From Heliocidaris erythrogramma (taxonomy: Eukaryota > Echinodermata > Echinoidea > Camarodonta > Echinometridae), in assembly GCA_025617745.1 (NCBI GenBank), contig CM046868.1:24357608-24421607 (forward strand): DNA of 64,000 nt, read 5' to 3'. Of this stretch, positions 1 through 10,411 are shown one piece after another; the first letter of the stretch is position 1; every line of letters starts with the position of its first letter. The position numbers were made by a program, and so were the translations under genes. Below the pieces are notes generated by a model that did no database searches, was not told the origin of the DNA, and was given only the letters and a program-made list of their open reading frames with translations.

Positions 1-831
1 TATGACTTATGATAAAATATATAAATTTTCCTACCCCACCCCTATCATGGGCCTTGCTAAAAGGGGGTGGGGTGTTGGGATGTCACTCCCCCTTTCATAT
101 TCAACATTGCTGTCAGTATATGCGCCACTATGTGGGCAAAAAGGAGGGAGAGGGAAGAGGAAGGAGAAAAGAAAAAGGTGAAAAGATTCATTAGAGGTTA
201 GAAGGGAAAAAAGAGAGAAAAAGAAAAAAAAAAGGGAAGAAAACAGAAAACTTAATTCCGATTTTTTCAACACGGAAATTCGAATATGCATATGGGAATA
301 AATAGATTATAAGAAAAAAGCGAAAGGAAAACAAAGAAGGAAGCGACCGGATGAAGAAAGAAGAACTTTGAGATGAGACTAACGATGAACATGGCTGCCG
401 AAATACAGTTTTGTATCTCAGACCCGGACGAGACTCATCTTTCTTTCACATTCCTTTAATCCAAATAGAACTGGAGGACCATTTGTGCCCCCCCCCCCCA
501 CACCGCTGATAGTTTTAAAGGGCTTGCCGCGCGACCTTATGACTTTTTCTTTAGAGTGTAATGTATCTTTTGATGCAAAATGTGTGTGTATTCCCGGGTA
601 TGGTGTTACGTAACATTTGAAGGTCATATAATTATGTCAATGAAAAATGGTAGGTTCGTATTTATGAGTAAAACCATTAATCATTTGTACAGATTCTAAT
701 GAGTAAAATATGTTATTTTTATGATTTTTCACAACGGAAAGGCACAATTATTTTTGGTCGCTAGCTTCGCGCGTTTGTAAATTAAAAAAAAAAGAAAGTT
801 GCTTTCATTTTTTTTACAACAAAAAGGCCAT
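1..831. other. Intergenic, no gene seen
   Basis: No coding signal, splice structure or RNA gene is recognisable here. The stretch holds a purine-rich run (about 135-250) and a poly(C) tract near 489-499. Open frames here are short and mostly low-complexity, so none is called. Confidence 0.5.
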
Positions 832-908
832 AGGTGCCGTACCAGGGATCAAACCCCCAACCTTCGCATTTCCAGTCAAGGGCTGTAAACCGTTCGACTA
901 CGACACCT
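832..908 (-). tRNA. Degenerate tRNA-like sequence (Ser-like loop)
   Basis: Read on the minus strand, the ends form a 7 bp acceptor-like stem (AGGTGTC against GGCACCT, one G-U pair). A B-box-like block GGTTTGATCCC and the string GACTGGAAAT, similar to a serine GGA anticodon loop, lie between them. The anticodon stem pairs poorly and the long variable arm of a true tRNA-Ser is absent. It is more likely a tRNA pseudogene or tRNA-derived SINE head than a working tRNA. Confidence 0.4.
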
Positions 909-1168
909 CTACACACGCACACACACGCACACACACCCTCACACAGCCACACATAAACACTTATTCGATTCTTCTAATCTCGACCTCTTATTTTTGTCTC
1001 TTTTCTCTTCTCCTCTCCTCTTTTATAAACCTTCCCAGTTTTGTGTCTCCATTTCAATTTTTTATTCATTGCGGGGTGGGGGAGGTGCTTTTCGTCGAAA
1101 AGAGATCCGCTTTTTGAAGATCAATTAAAACCATAATATCCTATCATGACCCTAAATTTTCCCTTTAA

Positions 1169-1399
1169 CAGTGGCGTAGCTAGAGTCTAGCCATTGTGGG
1201 AGCACTAGCACCATTGGAGGCACAAGTCTTTTAGAATAATCTTAAAGCTAATCTAAGACGCCGCTGGTGGAAGAGGGTTGGGGCGGTTGCCGGAAGGGGT
1301 CCAACCGTCTTCTTTCTTTTTTTTCTTATTTTTTCGCCATCCGATGAGGGAGGCGTGCCCTCCCCCCCCCCCCCCCCCCACCCTGTTGCTACACCTCTG
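1169..1399. repeat. MITE with CAGTGGCGTAGC-type ends and poly(C)
   Basis: The left end CAGTGGCGTAGCTA and the right end, whose complement reads CAGAGGTGTAGCAA, form an imperfect terminal inverted repeat. The interior has a long poly(C) tract at about 1362-1379. The same type of end and homopolymer occurs at 45335 and 47570. No clear target-site duplication is visible for this copy. Confidence 0.5.
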
Positions 1400-1425
1400 C
1401 TCCTGATGAATTCGCTTTTTTTACC

Positions 1426-2130
1426 AGGAATTATGAACCCTATTTCATTTTTTCGGAAATACGAACCCTATTTCATTTTCGGAAATACGAACCTTCGGAA
1501 TTATGAACCCTTTTTCCTTTTCGGAAATACGAACCTGTGGAAATACGAACCCTTTTTCATTTTCGGAAATACGAACCTTATTTCATTTTCGGAATTATGA
1601 ACCTCATTTCATTTTTGGAAATACGAACCTTCGGAATTATGAACCCTTTTTCATTTTCGGAAATACGAACCTTCGGAAATATGAACCCTATTTAATTTTT
1701 TCGGAAATACGAACCCTATTTCATTTTCGGAAATACGAACCTTCGGAATTATGAACCCTTTTTCATTTTCGGAAATACGAACCTGTGGAAATACGAACCC
1801 TTTTTCATTTTCGGAAATACGAACCTTTTTTCATTTTCGGAATTATGAACCTCATTTCATTTTTGGAAATACGAACCTTCGGAATTATGAACCCTTTTTC
1901 ATTTTCGGAAATACGAACCTTCGGAAATATGAACCCTATTTCATTTTCGGAATTATAAACCTTCAGATAAACGAACCTTCGGATAAACGAACCTTCTGAA
2001 TAACGAACCTTCGGAATAATGCAACAAATGTTCGGAATTACGATCCCTTTTTCATTTTCGGAATTGTGAATCCCCAGGCATGGGAAATTAGTGTTTCGGA
2101 AATACGAACCTTCGGAAAAACGAGATGCCC
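1426..2130. repeat. Minisatellite of GGAAATACGAACC/GGAATTATGAACC units
   Basis: About 700 bp of short units of the form cgGAAATACGAACC and GGAATTATGAACC, separated by CTTTTTCATTTT-type spacers. There is a higher-order period of about 248 bp: the block starting at 1496 repeats from 1744 with few changes. Forward-frame translations give repeating Asn-Tyr-Glu-Pro/Asn-Thr-Asn-Leu peptides that follow from the repeat. The array ends against the 3' side of the neighbouring LINE. Confidence 0.85.
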
Positions 2131-2369
2131 CCGTTCAGACAGGCCATGATCGACTTGCTTCTATCACCCACTCGTAACGATCCATCGCTCACTCGCTGGA
2201 AAACAATAATTACTGCGCCACACACGGTGACCCGAGTATAACTGGTATTGAAGTTTGTGCACAGGGGTCATGTCATGCGAAGTTGCGAGTGAAGCAGCGA
2301 TTGCGTTCACGTTACAAATAGTCACAAGCGCGGTGGGTGGTCTACCGCAAAGCATCGATGCTTTGTCGC

Positions 2370-2960
2370 TGGATCCTGAGATTTACTCGCTGCCAGAATA
2401 GTCGGAAAAGATAACTGCCCCGGTTGGCGGTATAGAGACTTGGGAGTTCTCGTAACCACAATAGGGCCACACTATTGCGGCCATTTCTGCTCTATATGAA
2501 GAAGTGAAATTTTACAGTCTCTTAGATTGGGAGACATCATAATAAGGTACATGAAATGCAGCAGCCGCAGATTCTTTATCTGCGGATTTTGACCCGTCTG
2601 TATATGTGTAAATAATTCAGCCATTTTGAGTTTATAACCTGTTAGGCTGCTTGTCTTCATGCTGAGCAAATGTCTGCTTTCGTTATGACGCCCTTTATTT
2701 CAGATGACACTTGAGGGGGGAGTATCTGCCATTAAGGTGTAAATTGGTACAGGTGCATTATGGGATCTTCCTGTACGTAATTGAACTTAAGAGCCAAGTC
2801 CTTAGTTCTTTGTCCACAGGCTAATCTGGAATTAGTACCTCCAAGGATATTAAACTGCCAACAGTCTTTCATGTCATTCTCAAGAGGATGGTTGCGCATA
2901 CTCTCGATTCGTTTTCTGAATTTAAGTGTTAACATTTCTCGCCTTAAATCAAGGGGCATT
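2370..2960 (-). pseudogene. LINE post-RT region and RNase H domain
   Basis: The upstream part encodes an arginine-rich segment, PLDLRREMLTLKFRKRI, followed by the Asn-His-Pro that commonly follows the RT in I- and Jockey-type ORF2 proteins. Downstream, in a shifted frame, come YTDGSKSADKES, then YRAEMAAI, then AVIFSD. These match the D, E and D acidic positions of a ribonuclease H fold. Stops and frame changes separate the pieces. The stretch to 2150 keeps an open minus frame but no recognised domain. It is the 3' end of the interrupted LINE. Confidence 0.7.
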
Positions 2961-3174
2961 TCGCCTTATTCAACTTGCAAAGTTTTGAGGGAGGTTCCTT
3001 TTCGAGCGCCTGCGCAAACAAAGATTGATACTGAACAGAGTTCAGCATATTTTTGCGCTTGTAATCGCCGAGTTGTATGCTTCGCAACCATAATCAAGAA
3101 TCTCCAGTCCATTTGGCATATGCAAGATTCTTGATAATATTTATTCTACCTTTACACCGTTTAGTGATGTCTAG

Positions 3175-3959
3175 TCAAAGAGGTCTCCAAGTCATTCGTT
3201 CATCAAAGTTGACACCCAGATACTTATGTTCTTTATGTGGTTTCAATTTTTGACCTCGTACGTAAAGTTCGTAATTATCATCATTTGTCTTGTTTGAGAA
3301 TAAAATAGGTGTCGTTTTCTCTGTGGACATGATGAGTCCATGTAGGTTAAGCCATGAATTCAAGATGTTAAGATAGTCTTGAATACTCTGGATATTTTGT
3401 TTCCCATCATGGCCTGATTTCCATAAGACAATATCATCTGCATAAATTAGACTATGAATATCTGGTCTTAAAGGTATGTCACTGAGCATAATGTTAAAAA
3501 GAAGGGGGCTCAAAATGCTACCCTGGGGCAAACCATTTTCAGGGTTCATAATTGCCGATTTGGGGTCGCCTACTTGCACCTGAAATGAACGATTCAACAA
3601 ATAATTTCTTTAAAATATGAACATGTTTCCTTGGAGACCAATTCTTTACAGCTTGACGATTAGATCTAGAGCTTTTGTCCAAAGAGTATCATAGGCTTTG
3701 GCCACGCAAGTCGATGAAAACAGTAATGGTTTTCATACCCACAAATAAGTATTTCTGTATTTCATTTTCTAAGTGTACTATATTGTCCACCGGGTTTCTG
3801 TTCTTTCTAAAACCATGTTGAATATTACTTAAACATTCATTTTTTCAACGTACCGTTCCAATCTATCCTTCACCATACTTTCAAATATCTTGATAAAGCA
3901 AGATAATAATGAAATAGGACGGTAGGAAGTTAGTTGAGAAGAGTCTTTTTACCCACGCC
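3175..3959 (-). pseudogene. LINE reverse transcriptase domain
   Basis: Coding remains of the catalytic fingers and palm. The 3950-3890 part contains TSYRPISLLSC followed by a lysine-rich helix. The next part has HGFRKNR and the V-F-I-D-L-R motif in shifted frames. The open 141-residue frame from 3600 holds GLPQGSILSPLLF and LIYADDIVLW, with the catalytic Y-A-D-D. The domain starts abruptly at about 3959, where the foreign 1.6 kb insertion begins; the matching upstream half resumes at 5590. At least one frameshift lies near 3600. Confidence 0.85.
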
Positions 3960-5589
3960 GATGAAATCGGCAGGGTTATGTAAAGGGCTCCGTATGTTTT
4001 TTTTTTTTTTGTTTGTTTGTTTGTTTGTTTGTTTGTTTGTTTGTTTGTGTACAAGATAACAAGAGAACGGGTGAACGGATTTGCACCAAATTTTCAGGGA
4101 ATGTTCAGAAAGTGACAGGAAAGAATCGATTAGATTTTGGTGATGATTGGTTGACCCCTGCACATTCTGTGTGACCTTGAAGTTTTGACCCTGTAGTAAA
4201 GTATAGGAACTTCAGTTCAGATAGTGACAGGAAAGAAACTAGAAAGATTGATGACCCCAAACTTCGCCTGCAGATGCAGAAATATTTTGGCCAATCAAAA
4301 CACTCATTACTTCGTCTCACCAAAAGTCTATTTCAGGTTTATGAATTTTAGAAGACTTTTAGACCCATTATTTGCCATTTCACTTCAAATCCGTACGAGC
4401 CTGCAATGAATATTCAAAGCCAACGTATCCCAGCAACAAGGGATTTTTCGCGGGCTTGAACTACTACTGCGAAAGCGGCTATGTACGGTATACTAATAGG
4501 CGGCTAGGCTCTATAGCTATCGCGCGCGATAACTTTTTTATCCACAAATTCATTTAGATTCAGGCTACCCTAGCCCTACGGCTTCTCCTCTATTTCTTAT
4601 CTTCTGTGCATTTCTGTTTATTTTCCCCGGTTCTTTCCACTTTGTTGTGGAAGTTTTTGTGATTTATTTTATCCTGGTGGACGTGTAGTACGTGATTTTA
4701 ATTGTTTTCGGTGAAAATCTGGTGAGTTTGTTCGACGTGAGTGAGTTTATCGCACTCGCGAGCGTTCGCGTGTGTTGATCTGAGTGAGTGCTAGTGGGCT
4801 GTGTAGCTAGCTGTACGTACATAACTATACACAGCGCTGTCGCGAAGTGACGGCGATCTGGTCGGGCTAGGGAGTACATAACCCCAGGGAGTCAGCCTGT
4901 GCCTGGCTCACTGTAGTAGGATTGAACTTTTTTCTTTGGGTTATAACGGTCCTGTCATATAACTAGTTTATACCTCATTTATGTCTGTTTGAGTGGATTT
5001 CGTAGTTGTAAAATATATACAAAAACTGTATTTTTTTTTAATTTGTGTGGATTTGCAAAATTTGGTGGCTGATCGAGGTTCGCCGAATACGGGCATGCAC
5101 GCCAGTAGGCCACTTTGACTTTGTTGATGGGTGGTGACTGAGCTGAGTGAGTAAGCTCTGTGCCTCGCATGCATGTCATTTTGAAGTCTAGATCCAACTT
5201 TATTTGTCGTCATATATATTTTATCCAAGCCCGATGAAAAAAAAACAACAACCCCAATTGCAATGTAATTTAAAGATAGAACATGAATACATTTACTAAC
5301 ACTTACATGACTGAACACTGAATACAAATTGCTAACATTTTTTTTTCTCACCACGCCACGCTCTCTGACATGTCTAATCAATTACTTTTAGGGGAGGGAT
5401 GTTTCAATAATAAAATATCTTTTTCAGAAGAATTTTTTCAAGGGTGGGGATACACAAAGCTATGACCTGGATATGGCAATATTTATGGGGGGCGGGGGGG
5501 GGGGGAGATGTGCCTCTTGTTATCCCCTTTGAATGGCTACTGCTTACAAAAATAATCGCAACAAAACAAAACCTATATTGGGTTAAGGC
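3960..5589. repeat. Insertion splitting the LINE RT; includes (GTTT)n
   Basis: This block separates LKPELERP-type coding (5590 side) from KDSSQLTSYRPIS-type coding (3959 side), pieces that are normally adjacent in the RT. It begins with poly(T) and a (GTTT)n microsatellite at about 4011-4047. A non-coding region follows that contains twice-repeated GTGACAGGAAAGAA motifs (4113 and 4226). The rest (4560-5590) shows no homology I recognise. No terminal repeats were seen, so the class is unknown. Confidence 0.6.
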
Positions 5590-6515
5590 GTGGGTCTGCC
5601 GCCTTTGACGGCCTTTCTAGTTCTGGTTTTAGAATGGGTACCAGCAATGCATGTTTGCATTGTTCCGGCATTATACCGGTGGCCCATATTCTATTGTAAA
5701 GAAAAAGTAAAGTTTCCTTGCCCCTGTTGGAAGGTTTTGATATACCTAATTGTATATCAAACCATCTTCACCAGGAGCAGATGCCTTTCTTGTGTTGAGG
5801 GCTCTTTCATGTTCTATCATAGTGAAGGGTTCATTTATGACTAGATCATGTTCCCTTTTATAATCAATAGACAGACTCATAAGTATCTAAAATTCTTTAC
5901 TTCTTTTATTTTGTATGGGTTTACAGCTGGTCTTCAGAAAATGCTTTCCGAGTTCGTTTGCTTTTTCTTGTTCATCTATAATTACTTTTGAACCTAGGTT
6001 TAAAGCCGATGGTTTTGAGTGAGTTTTGGTGGGATTACCCTTCAGGCATCGAATCAGATTCCATAATTCTGATATCGAGGTAAACCTGCTCATTTTTGAA
6101 GTGTAATCCAACCAAAACTTTTGTTTTGTTTGTCTGATAGTCCTTTGTGCTTCTGCATTTTCTGTTTATATAATTGCAGGTTTTCCTTATTCCATACTCT
6201 CAGTAACCGATTTTTACATTCATTACGTTCCTTAATCTTTATTTTGCATTCGTCTGTCCACCACGGTACGGGGTTGAGATTCCGCTTCTTCTTATTAGTA
6301 CTTCTCGGTGAGAGTTCATTTAAAACATCATGTAAAGCTTCCATAAAATTATCATAAAAACTTTTTACATTTTCATCCTGGAGTGATTCAACGTTCATAC
6401 GTCGGTCACAAAGTTTACTGAATTTCTGCCAATCAATCTTCTTAAAAGACCATTTTACAGTGAAATCATCTTTTATGGTTGAGTCTGGTTGAGGAGCTTT
6501 GATGATTTCAATTAG
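5590..6515 (-). pseudogene. LINE linker between endonuclease and RT
   Basis: Two overlapping minus frames encode the lysine-rich linker usual in this LINE group: a Trp-Trp-Thr-Asp-Glu-Cys motif (PVPWWTDECKIKIKERNECK) at about 6270-6215, then an SISELWNLIRCLKGNPTKT segment. From 5700 to 5590 the frame reads IMPEQCKHALLVPILKPE, the start of the RT fingers. A frame change lies near 6100. The sequence is cut at 5590 by the preceding insertion. Confidence 0.75.
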
Positions 6516-7160
6516 TATTGGAAAGTGATCACTTCCAAATTTATTTGATAACACATTCCAGTTAGTGGAGGTGGCTAGAGATGGTGTTGCTAAAGACTAA
6601 TCTAAACACGAGGTTTCACCGGTACTTGGATTTAAGCGGGTCCACATGCCATTATTTAAAAAGACTAAATTGTGTTTTAACATGAATTCCTCAATGATTT
6701 TTCCATTCTTGTCTGTCTTTCTACTACCCCATTGGATATTGTGAGAGTTGAAGTCTCCCAGTATAATGGTTTTGCGCTTGTTCTTTGGGTGCTTTACTAG
6801 GAAATCCAGTGTATCGGTATTTATGTCTTCGCATGGATTGTAATAATTTACCACTGTTATGGATGTGTTATCAAAATGAATATTGACCAGTTGCATTTCG
6901 ATGTCAGTTTTAATGATTGGGTAATCATAGTTCAAACTGCTGTGTACGTAAATGGCACAACCTCCACCTCGCTTTCTTTTCCTGTTTTTTGCAAAACATT
7001 CGTAATTGGGGATTTCAATTATATTATGGTCGTGAAACCATGTTTCTTGAATACATAATACATGAATGATTTTACTTTGTTTTGAGAGTATTAATTAAAG
7101 TAGAGTATCATTTCGTCCCCATGTCGTTTTAGGCCCGGAGCATTCCACTGCATGATGCGG
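6516..7160 (-). pseudogene. LINE apurinic-like endonuclease domain
   Basis: The first residues read IMQWNAPGLKRHGDE, the N-terminal motif of LINE APE endonucleases. Then come IQETWF-like coding, a GGGCAIYVH strand, IILGDFNSHNIQWG with the catalytic G-D-F-N, and finally GSDHFPILIEI with the S-D-H active-site motif. The domain is complete in order but has at least two frame breaks (near 7100 and 6596). It nicks target DNA to prime reverse transcription in active relatives. Confidence 0.85.
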
Positions 7161-7166
7161 AATGCC

Positions 7167-7799
7167 CTATCCTTTGTCTTCTTTATTAGCTCGCTGGTGT
7201 TTGGCCGTCAGAAGTTGACCAGCTGCTGTCTTGATTAAAGACAGCACCTCTCCTTCTGACTTGTCTTTCATGATTTGTATAAGTTGAAGAAAGAAAGTTA
7301 TTACTTCCTCATTTGATGCTGTTGTTAGAAAATTCTCCTTAAGTTGAGGGACTCTTTGTTGTTTCTTTTCATTGGTTTGTTTATTATCCTGGTGTTGTGG
7401 CAGAGACGGCGTGCCAGTCTGTGGAGTTAGGTCTGGGGAGGATCGAGAGTTGTCGGTTTGGTTAGTGGGGTGGTTCTGCTTGATGGGGGTTTGAGAGTCC
7501 CTGTCTTTGTGGCAGGAGCTTGTTTCCTCTCTGGTATAGATTGAACGCATTGTTCTTGAATAGTTTCCTTTTCTTCTTTCAATTGACGAGCAGCTTGAGC
7601 ATAGCTGATGTTATTTAGCACTTTTAGCTGTTGTATCTCTTGTGCCTGTTGTGCTTCTATGCATCCATTGTATGTAGCAGAGTGTTTACCTCCGCAATTT
7701 ACACAATCGCGGTTCTCTTTATTTTTGCAGTCATTGAAACTGTGTTCACCTCCACATCTAACACACCTTTGTCTCTGTTTACAAACACCAAATCTTTGA
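7167..7799 (-). pseudogene. LINE ORF1, zinc-knuckle (gag-like) and C-terminal part
   Basis: The minus frame from 7799 holds two zinc knuckles, CVRCGGEHSFNDC (C-x2-C-x3-H-x4-C) and CVNCGGKHSATYNGC, after the remains of a first knuckle beginning CQRFG. A glutamine- and lysine-rich tail follows, with a frameshift near 7540, ending at about 7167 just before the endonuclease frame. Gag-like knuckles of this spacing bind element RNA in I/Jockey-type LINEs. The first knuckle is split by the MITE at 7800; its other side (RCF) lies beyond 9222. Confidence 0.8.
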
Positions 7800-9222
7800 C
7801 AATAGACCTGTTTACTAAGTGATTCAAATTTTATGCATACTTTTGAAACAAAGGTTGTTCTTGACAACCTGAAAGCTTGCCAGAGGCTTGTCAGACATAG
7901 CAACAAGTAATGTATGCAAACTGGATTCCAAGTATTGTACACTCTTAAAAATGCGGGGTCGCATATTGCGTGGTCGAATTTATTCGACCACGTTTCGGGG
8001 TTGTTTTCGATCAATAATGCTCCCGCTGCATTAAAATGACCAGTTTTTGCGTGGTCAAAATGACCACGCAAAAACTGGTCATTTTATGACCACGCAAAAA
8101 CTGGTCATTTTAATGCACTCTAAAAAAGGACTGGTCAAAAAATGTACCAATGCGATTGGTCAACACCATATGGGTTATTTCCAAAAATATGTTGGTCACA
8201 ATGTTCCAATTTCACTGGTTAATCACTAACCATTTGAAATACATGTATTGCTTATTCATCAGCAAAGTATTGGTCCGACTTCTACTTGGTTAAACGTTGG
8301 GCCATTGTCATGAATATTCATGATGTATCCTGAATACCCATGAGCAACCGTAAACAACCAGAATTTATATATATAAATGACACTTGATTTTTAAGTTTTT
8401 ATGCAATGATTGCACTTTGAAATGTGATGAAAAATGTATGTATACTAATTATTATGTTGTACATATTCAAACATGTAATTAGGTTTAAGATCTAAAAATC
8501 TACATTAGAAAATTAAATTAAAATCTTTAACCACTTTTAGCAAGCACTGCAATACAGTCCCTATATAATAAAGTAAAGGTTTTCAGAATATAGGTATAGG
8601 ATAGGATGTAGGACTATAATAGGAGTAGGGTTAAAGTAGGATGATAGGTGTATATGATATGCTATACGATAGGTGAGGATAGGTTATAGGTCATAGTGAG
8701 CAAAATATACAAAATATGTTATGTTATGATATTACTTGACATTAGCTTCTTTTTTTTAATCTTTGAAACGTGGATGGTACACGCGCATCTGGCAGAAGTA
8801 TCAACCCCGTCCGACGGGAAATGACCACGTTGCGTGGTCGGAAGAAATGACCCCGTACGTTTTGACGGGGTTATAATGTAATGATCATTAGTATGCGGGG
8901 TCAAATTATGCGGGGTCAAGTTATGCAGAAATGACCACGCAATCGTGGTTAAATTTTGACCACATTCGGGGTCGAAATGTAACCACGCTATGTGGTTACT
9001 TTGGGTGACCCCGCATGGCGGGGTCAAAGTGACCCCGCACGGGGTTTGTGCATAGTGATCCCGCATGCGGGGTCATTTGTAACCCCGTTTGGGGTTATTT
9101 TTGACCCCGCATTTTTAAGAGTGTAGTTCATTCATTAATAACAGGTTAATGGAATACCTCGTTACTAGGTCCCCAGGAAAGAAACATCCATAAATTTGAA
9201 CACTTAGTAAACAGGTCTATTG
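7800..9222. mobile_element. MITE (family M1) carrying a nested insertion
   Basis: The ends form a perfect 22 bp inverted repeat starting CAATAGACCTGTTTAC. Outer segments 7800-7939 and 9126-9222 together match, in reverse complement, the uninterrupted copy at 30505-30732. The copy sits inside the first zinc knuckle of the LINE ORF1, so it is younger than the LINE. It is split by a TA-flanked element at 7940-9123. No coding capacity. Confidence 0.85.
7940..9123. mobile_element. 1184 bp TA-flanked element rich in palindromes
   Basis: Perfect 21 bp terminal inverted repeats begin CACTCTTAAAAATGCGG, with TA on both outer sides (7938-7939 and 9124-9125). The uninterrupted family copy at 30.6 kb has a single TA at this site, proving a TA target duplication. 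The ends hold many copies of GACCCCGC and GACCACGC in both orientations, several forming stems (for example 7969-7992, and arms at about 8027-8058/8086-8117). The middle is AT-rich with GGATAGG-like low complexity. No transposase is visible; TA duplication fits Tc1/mariner-type mobilisation but the family is unidentified. Confidence 0.85.
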
Positions 9223-9254
9223 AAACATCTCGGAATTTGAGGTACATCGGGTCT

Positions 9255-9375
9255 GATTTGAATGATTTGATTTGATTTTATTTTATTCGTCAGGTATATT
9301 GCAATACAAACATAACCAGGTACCATGACAGGATAGCCCATGAAAGCCGAAATGGCTTATTTCCAATGGGGTCCT
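9255..9375 (-). mobile_element. Short 3' tail of a LINE (CR1-like)
   Basis: On the minus strand this reads GGACCCCATTGGAAATAAGC and on to TACCTGACGAATAAAAT with an AAATC-repeat tail. The same sequence occurs on the plus strand at 23090-23213. Such severely 5'-truncated copies with a short tandem-repeat tail are typical of CR1/L2-type LINEs. It interrupts the ORF1 coding of the older I-like LINE. Confidence 0.75.
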
Positions 9376-9985
9376 CAATCTTTTGGAAGAAGAGATTTAC
9401 GTCTTGTGGAAGTTCATTTGTTTCGAAAGATACAATGACACTACGAGTTGACTATCTCAAGAGTCGATTCCTGAGATTCATCCCTTTTTCGGACTTTCCT
9501 TACTATTCTTTTCACGTTAACTACCCTTTCCCGCTTTAGTTCTGTTTCTATCTCCTTATCTGACATCTCAGTCGGTATTCCAGATATAACGCCTTTCTTT
9601 ATGTCACGTTTCTTATCAGCCCTAAATGGTCATTATCAATATTTTGTATCTCTGATAACTTTCGGTGCTGATTCACGTTATAACACTTTACGAATATTCC
9701 ATTCCGAGTTGACTTTATAAGTTCTGGATCTGATCCAATACACTCTTTGACTGATTTTGAAATTATTGACATGCTTATAATGTTTCCGAGAGACTTTCCT
9801 CTATCAGTGGATGTAATAATGTCTTCAGATCAATGACCTTTGCTGGTGTTCGGAATACCGGCTGGGATTCCATGTTTTCAGACTTAGATGACGAGTCCGC
9901 TCTTAAAGATATTTTTTCTACATTGGCATGGCCAAGACTATCTTCACGTATCTTTCTTTTCTTCCTCCTAATCGGCCATGATTGG
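9376..9985 (-). pseudogene. LINE ORF1 N-terminal region
   Basis: Minus-strand coding begins at about 9980 with a start-like ATG and a basic stretch RRKKRKIREDSLGH, then a serine-rich region and FRTPAKVIDLKTLLH. The frame needs a shift near the start and has stops further on. It joins, across the insertions at 9255-9375 and 7800-9222, to the zinc-knuckle part. Position and composition support ORF1; no domain is identifiable. Confidence 0.55.
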
Positions 9986-10411
9986 TCCGCGCCGTGCAGG
10001 CGAGAGATTTGAGTCTACTCCAAAGAGTTTAAATACGAAGAGTGCTCAGTCCGCAAATAAAGCACGCGTATATATTGTGGTACATGCCCAACGGCCCAGA
10101 GGGAAAGGTTATAGTTTTAATCAAGATGTTTGTATTTGTTATTATCTTTATTTTTGTCTTCTTTTTCTAAACATCGCTTTTGGTAAAGCAATAACTAAAG
10201 GGCATAATCTTGATTGTCCCTTCAAATACAAACTTATGTCCCAAAACAGATAGGAATCAACTCTAACTGCACCAGGAGGGAGAGGGAGAGAGTTGGGGGG
10301 GGGGGGGGCTGGGACTAGATGTTTGTATTTTTCTTAAAGTTATTTGCTGTGAAATTTATTAAGCTCTATATGAGAAAACATATAATGGGGTTCTGTGATC
10401 ACGTGACTTAA

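Larger units (their letters stand above)
2150..9985 (-). mobile_element. I/Nimb-like non-LTR retrotransposon, decayed and interrupted
   Basis: Minus-strand fragments lie in the order expected for one LINE: ORF1 with zinc knuckles (about 9985-7167), APE endonuclease (about 7160-6515), linker (to 5590), reverse transcriptase (3959-3175), then thumb and RNase H (2960-2370). An APE-RT-RNase H order with a zinc-knuckle ORF1 is typical of the I superfamily (I, Nimb, Ingi). Later insertions interrupt it: a foreign LINE tail (9255-9375), a MITE with a nested element (7800-9222), and about 1.6 kb at 3960-5590. Without these the element is about 4.7 kb. Frameshifts and stops throughout show it is dead. 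The exact clade is inferred. Confidence 0.8.

Noticed and set aside
1355-1999. Repeating Asn-Tyr-Glu-Pro open frames
   Set aside because: They follow from the minisatellite unit length and show no start, splice or domain context.
1426-2130. CRISPR-like spaced repeats
   Set aside because: Units and spacers are both repeated and vary in length; the context is a eukaryotic minisatellite.
4968-5381. 137-residue minus-strand frame
   Set aside because: No domain, low complexity, and inside the insertion that splits the LINE.
8719-9066. 115-residue minus-strand frame rich in THNLTPH
   Set aside because: It lies inside the palindromic array of the TA element; the peptide repeats mirror the GACCCCGC words.
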